From Methanosarcina sp. (GTDB lineage: Archaea; Halobacteriota; Methanosarcinia; Methanosarcinales; Methanosarcinaceae): 9,166 nucleotides of DNA. The DNA is taken from contig JADGNM010000080.1 of assembly GCA_017883485.1 (NCBI GenBank), forward strand, positions 1 through 9,166. The letters run 5' to 3'. The notes under the pieces were generated by a model, which worked only from the letters and a program-made list of their open reading frames with translations, was not told the DNA's origin and ran no database searches. The translations under genes were made by a program, and so were the position numbers. Below, piece after piece: positions 6,852-9,166 of the stretch. Numbering within the stretch: position 1 is the first letter of the stretch; every line of letters begins with the position of its first letter.

Positions 6852-7580
6852 ATGATTGAGAGTGGGCGGGGTAGAAGAATTGCAATCTTAATAGGGACTA
6901 ATGAATATTCAAAGCTGGATAAATTAGAGTTCGCAGAAAGTGATGTAAGAGAAATGGGGGATGTACTCTTAAATCCAGATATCTGCGGATTTGATGAAGT
7001 TACAGAGCTAATCAATAAAAATAAAGAAGAAGTCTCGCAACAGATAGAAAAAGTTTTTAAAAATGCAAAAAAAGATGATCAGGTGCTGATTTATTTTTCA
7101 GGTCATGGAAAACCAAGTTATAAATTTGATTTATGTTTGTTATTCAAGGATACAGATCCTGAAAGTTTGCTGTCAACCTCATTAAAATTTGACTACATTA
7201 ATGAATGTAAAGAACAATCGGCCTGCAAACGAGTCGTTGTAATTCTTGATTGCTGCTATAGTGGAACAGCTGGGATGAAAGGGGATTATCTTGAAGAGAC
7301 GCTTTCAACATATTCCGGTTCTGGTACCATTTTACTCACGTCAACAGGTGAGACAGGCTCAAATATCGCAAAAGAAGATCAAGAACTAAAACATGGAGTT
7401 TTTACGAGTTACTTGATAAAAGGCTTGAAAGATTGGGCTGCTGACTATGATAATGACGGCATTATAACTGTTGATGATCTCTATAGGTATACCTTTAATG
7501 AGACTACAACTAAAGGCTTGCAGCGACCCCAAATTAAAGGATCATATGAAGGAAAAGTGATCCTTGGAAGAAACCTTTAA
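6852..7580 (+). CDS. Caspase-fold peptidase (C14, metacaspase-like), cytoplasmic part of a probable receptor
   Basis: This 242-residue cysteine peptidase domain starts with the first caspase strand RRIAILIGTNEY (8-19). Catalytic His85 lies in VLIYFSGHG (78-86) and catalytic Cys135 in VVVILDCCYSG (128-138), so the dyad looks intact. ILLTSTGE (160-167) and HGVFTSYLIKGL (181-192) are the later core strand and helix of the family. DYDNDGIITVDDLYRYTF (198-215) is the EF-hand-like acidic loop commonly seen in prokaryotic C14 proteins. The protein ends in the usual PQ-KGSYEGKVILGRN strand and then meets TAA at 7578. GGGAG four bases before the ATG supports the start. The same frame continues open past the stop for 452 codons (helical, coiled-coil, membrane and PKD parts), so this is probably the N-terminal domain of a longer ancestral protein. 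Cleavage specificity (Arg/Lys as in metacaspases, or other) cannot be stated. Confidence 0.9.
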   Translation: MIESGRGRRIAILIGTNEYSKLDKLEFAESDVREMGDVLLNPDICGFDEVTELINKNKEEVSQQIEKVFKNAKKDDQVLIYFSGHGKPSYKFDLCLLFKDTDPESLLSTSLKFDYINECKEQSACKRVVVILDCCYSGTAGMKGDYLEETLSTYSGSGTILLTSTGETGSNIAKEDQELKHGVFTSYLIKGLKDWAADYDNDGIITVDDLYRYTFNETTTKGLQRPQIKGSYEGKVILGRNL

Positions 7581-7622
7581 AAAGTTAGAGATAAAGAGTT
7601 TGAGGAAAAAAAAGATAAATTG

Positions 7623-8939
7623 ATGCAATATCTTAGTTCTGCTCCTTCCTCTATATTATACAGGTCATTAACAGTCCTTCAAAAAATGTATAGAAATTCA
7701 TCTGTTTTAGAACCTATAGAAGTAGAGATAAAACCTCATCTACAGTCCCTTCTTGATGGCAAAATTGATGCTGCAACTTATATAGAGATCGTAAAATATC
7801 AAGATACGCATCAAGAAAAAATAGGGGAAAAGCTGCACAAAGAAGAAGAGCAGAAGGGAGTACAGGAAGGGCAGAAAGTGGAGAAAGAACTGCAGAATAA
7901 ACCTCTAAAGCAAGGAAAAGAACAAGAGCGAAAGGAGAAATTCCACAGAAAGAAAGAAGAAGAAGAAAAAGCCAGAAAGGAACAGGAAGAGCAAGAGAAA
8001 CTTATAAAGCATAAAGAAGAAATTGAAAGAAAAAAACTTGAGATTAATCCTAAAGCCCAGGTTCCTTTTTTCTCCGAAAAAAGGCCGGAGAGCTTTTCAA
8101 GCAAAAGAGTGCTTGCAATAGGCGCGATATTGGGAATTCTTTTGATATCGGTAATAGCTATATTGAACCAAAATTCTGCACATGGTAATACTTCTCCACC
8201 TATTTCTACTCAACCTTTAACTGCCGCTAACTCTTCTCGAATTGCTCCTATTACTTCTTCTATATCTGCTCCAACTACTCCTACACCTGTTTCTACCACT
8301 CCCAGATCTGTTTCTACTACTCCTACATCTGTTTCTATTCTTAAAGCTCCGGTTGTTGAGGAATTCTCTGCGGATGTAAGAAATGGTCCAGCTCCGCTTA
8401 AAGTCCAGTTTACGAGCAAAACCGCCGACAATCCTGCGGATTACGACTATTACTGGGTGTTTGAACCATCTACCAGTAGTGATTGGAACTCACACCATGA
8501 AGAAACTGCAAAGCACACGTTCGCCGAGCCGGGAAATTACACTGTTAGCTTAACTATAACAAACAACGTTGGAAATGCCACAATTACAATGAAAGATTAT
8601 ATCAATGTGACTTCCGAGGGAAACACTTCTGAAGGAAAAACTGCAGAAATATCGTCAGCCCTGAAAGCTCCGGTTGTTGAGGAATTCTCTGCGGATGTAA
8701 GAAATGGTCCAGCTCCGCTTAAAGTCCAGTTTACGAGCAAAACCGCCGGCAATCCTGCGGACTACGACTACTACTGGGTGTTTGAATCATCCACCAGTAG
8801 TGATTGGAACTCACAACATGCAGAAACAGCAAAGCACACATTCGTCGAGCCAGGAAATTACACTGTTTGCTTAAATGTAACAAATGAAGTTGGGAGTTAT
8901 GCGGTTTCCATGAAAGATTACATCAACGTGACGGGGTGA
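7623..8939 (+). CDS. Coiled-coil, single-pass membrane protein with two extracellular PKD domains; in frame with the caspase
   Basis: This is a 438-residue protein if started at the ATG at 7623 (a TTG lies one codon earlier). Order: a helical segment (about 1-65) with ILYRSLTVLQKMYR and HLQSLLDGKID; a Lys/Glu/Gln-rich region (about 66-143) with strong coiled-coil character; one membrane helix VLAIGAILGILLISVIAIL (163-181) after the basic SSKR; a Ser/Thr/Pro linker (about 190-240); and two PKD domains (about 240-330 and 347-437). The basic residues before the helix predict N-terminus inside and PKD domains outside. Each PKD copy has HTF-EPGNYTV and ends MKDYINVT, but the usual FGDG turn is replaced by FEPS or FESS. 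Several NxS/T sequons lie in the outer part. No ribosome site precedes either start, and the frame is open back to the caspase TAA, so this is most likely the second half of a single caspase receptor gene, now split; a separate coupled protein is the alternative. Confidence 0.85.
   Translation: MQYLSSAPSSILYRSLTVLQKMYRNSSVLEPIEVEIKPHLQSLLDGKIDAATYIEIVKYQDTHQEKIGEKLHKEEEQKGVQEGQKVEKELQNKPLKQGKEQERKEKFHRKKEEEEKARKEQEEQEKLIKHKEEIERKKLEINPKAQVPFFSEKRPESFSSKRVLAIGAILGILLISVIAILNQNSAHGNTSPPISTQPLTAANSSRIAPITSSISAPTTPTPVSTTPRSVSTTPTSVSILKAPVVEEFSADVRNGPAPLKVQFTSKTADNPADYDYYWVFEPSTSSDWNSHHEETAKHTFAEPGNYTVSLTITNNVGNATITMKDYINVTSEGNTSEGKTAEISSALKAPVVEEFSADVRNGPAPLKVQFTSKTAGNPADYDYYWVFESSTSSDWNSQHAETAKHTFVEPGNYTVCLNVTNEVGSYAVSMKDYINVTG
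8277..8339 (+). repeat. Three 21-bp tandem repeats in the Ser/Thr/Pro linker
   Basis: Units at 8277-8297, 8298-8318 and 8319-8339 encode TPTPVST, TPRSVST and TPTSVSI. They start ACTCC and share TCTGTTTCTA-like ends with few changes. The period is seven codons, so copy-number changes would lengthen or shorten the stalk between membrane and PKD domains without changing frame. Confidence 0.85.
8340..8932 (+). repeat. Tandem duplication of the PKD-coding segment, period 321 bp
   Basis: Positions 8340-8611 align without gaps to 8661-8932, offset 321 bp. The stretch 8343-8427 is identical in the second copy over 85 bp; differences then accumulate towards the 3' end. By my count 14 of 91 residues differ, none of them in the first 29. 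The linker between the copies (8612-8660) encodes a Ser/Thr/Gly-rich spacer. Confidence 0.92.
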
Positions 8940-9010
8940 ATACTCCCATCACTGAAGTGACGGGCATCTATCGGTTTCAAACACCATTTTATCAGAACTA
9001 AGGCTGTAAC

Positions 9011-9073
9011 TCAAATATATATCAGGCAGGAAATTATCCTGCCACTTTAAAAGTAACTGATGAAAAGGGGTAA
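9011..9073 (+). pseudogene. Decayed fragment of a further PKD domain
   Basis: In a frame different from the preceding gene, this stretch reads QAGNYPATLKVTDEKG and then TAA. It matches the conserved end of a PKD domain (the A/PGNYTVTLTVTDEKG type) and has the position expected of another PKD repeat following the two intact ones. A stop (TAA at 8999-9001) lies just before it in the same frame, and no start is nearby. The remaining downstream DNA to 9166 shows no recognisable gene, although the same frame stays open to the window end after 9073. Confidence 0.6.
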
Positions 9074-9166
9074 CTATTCAGCCTGGGTAAAACAACATCA
9101 ATAGCCATCTTCCATAAGATTCAATGGGCATATTTATCTGAATTAGTTTCCATTAATTGTTGGCTA

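Noticed and set aside
6536..7015. Long minus-strand open frames opposite the EACC1-like and caspase genes
   Set aside because: They mirror well-supported plus-strand genes, lack ribosome sites and have no recognisable domains.
7578..7580. Pyrrolysine readthrough of the caspase stop, as known in Methanosarcina
   Set aside because: Pyrrolysine uses TAG; this stop is TAA, so that mechanism does not apply.
7575..7613. Programmed frameshift at CTTTAAAAAG or at the eight-A run (7606-7613)
   Set aside because: The frames on both sides of the stop are the same, so a frameshift would not join them; two compensating slips would be needed.
7811..8431. Minus-strand open frames opposite the coiled coil and linker
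   Set aside because: Ser/Phe/Cys-rich or Val/Gly-rich low-complexity translations are expected from the complement of Lys/Glu-rich and Thr/Pro-rich coding DNA.
9025..9043. GGCAGGA/TCCTGCC hairpin as an intrinsic terminator of the caspase locus
   Set aside because: The stem is perfect, but no T run follows, and the same bases encode the PKD-like QAGNYPA, which explains them better.
9074..9166. Open frame running to the window end
   Set aside because: There is no start codon, no recognisable similarity and only 31 codons; it could be chance.
1..9166. CRISPR array, tRNA or rRNA genes
   Set aside because: No regularly spaced short repeats with unique spacers and no tRNA- or rRNA-like segments were seen on either strand.

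Overview
The window looks archaeal, most likely Methanosarcina or a close relative. The reasons are the AT-rich intergenic DNA with archaeal TATA-like boxes, PKD repeats, a secreted protein ending in a PGF-CTERM-like anchor, a LolCDE/MacB-type exporter with a secreted partner, and short GC-rich palindromic repeats of the kind scattered through Methanosarcina genomes. The assignment comes from recognised protein style, not from a search.

Left and middle (32-5451, minus strand): reading in the direction of transcription there is a secreted, C-terminally anchored protein (5451-4306), two paralogous FtsX-fold permeases of exactly 388 residues each (4221-3055 and 2947-1781), a LolD/MacB-type ATPase (1588-905), and a broken leucine-carboxyl-methyltransferase-like gene (867-32) with two frame changes. 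Two copies of one GC-rich hairpin repeat lie in this block. One is read through at the end of the broken methyltransferase; the other sits between the two permease genes, where it adds a false N-terminal extension to the second permease's open frame.

Centre (5452-6236): a TetR-type regulator (5598-6236, plus) is divergent from the exporter operon. The 146-bp divergent region holds a TATA-like box for each direction. Each box is followed by a perfect inverted repeat at or next to the expected start of transcription, as expected if the regulator controls both itself and the exporter.

Right (6438-9166, plus): this is the most interesting part. A 133-residue protein resembling the effector-associated constant component EACC1 is followed 12 bp later by a caspase-fold (C14) peptidase with an apparently intact His/Cys dyad. 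An in-frame TAA ends the caspase, and the same frame then stays open for a further 452 codons encoding a helical segment, a highly charged coiled coil, one membrane segment, a Ser/Thr/Pro linker and two nearly identical PKD domains. The arrangement suggests a membrane receptor with an intracellular caspase effector, either split by a recent nonsense mutation or expressed as two coupled proteins. A decayed third PKD fragment follows in another frame. EACC1-caspase pairs are known from bacterial conflict systems; the link to a membrane-anchored PKD ectodomain in an archaeon is what may be new here.
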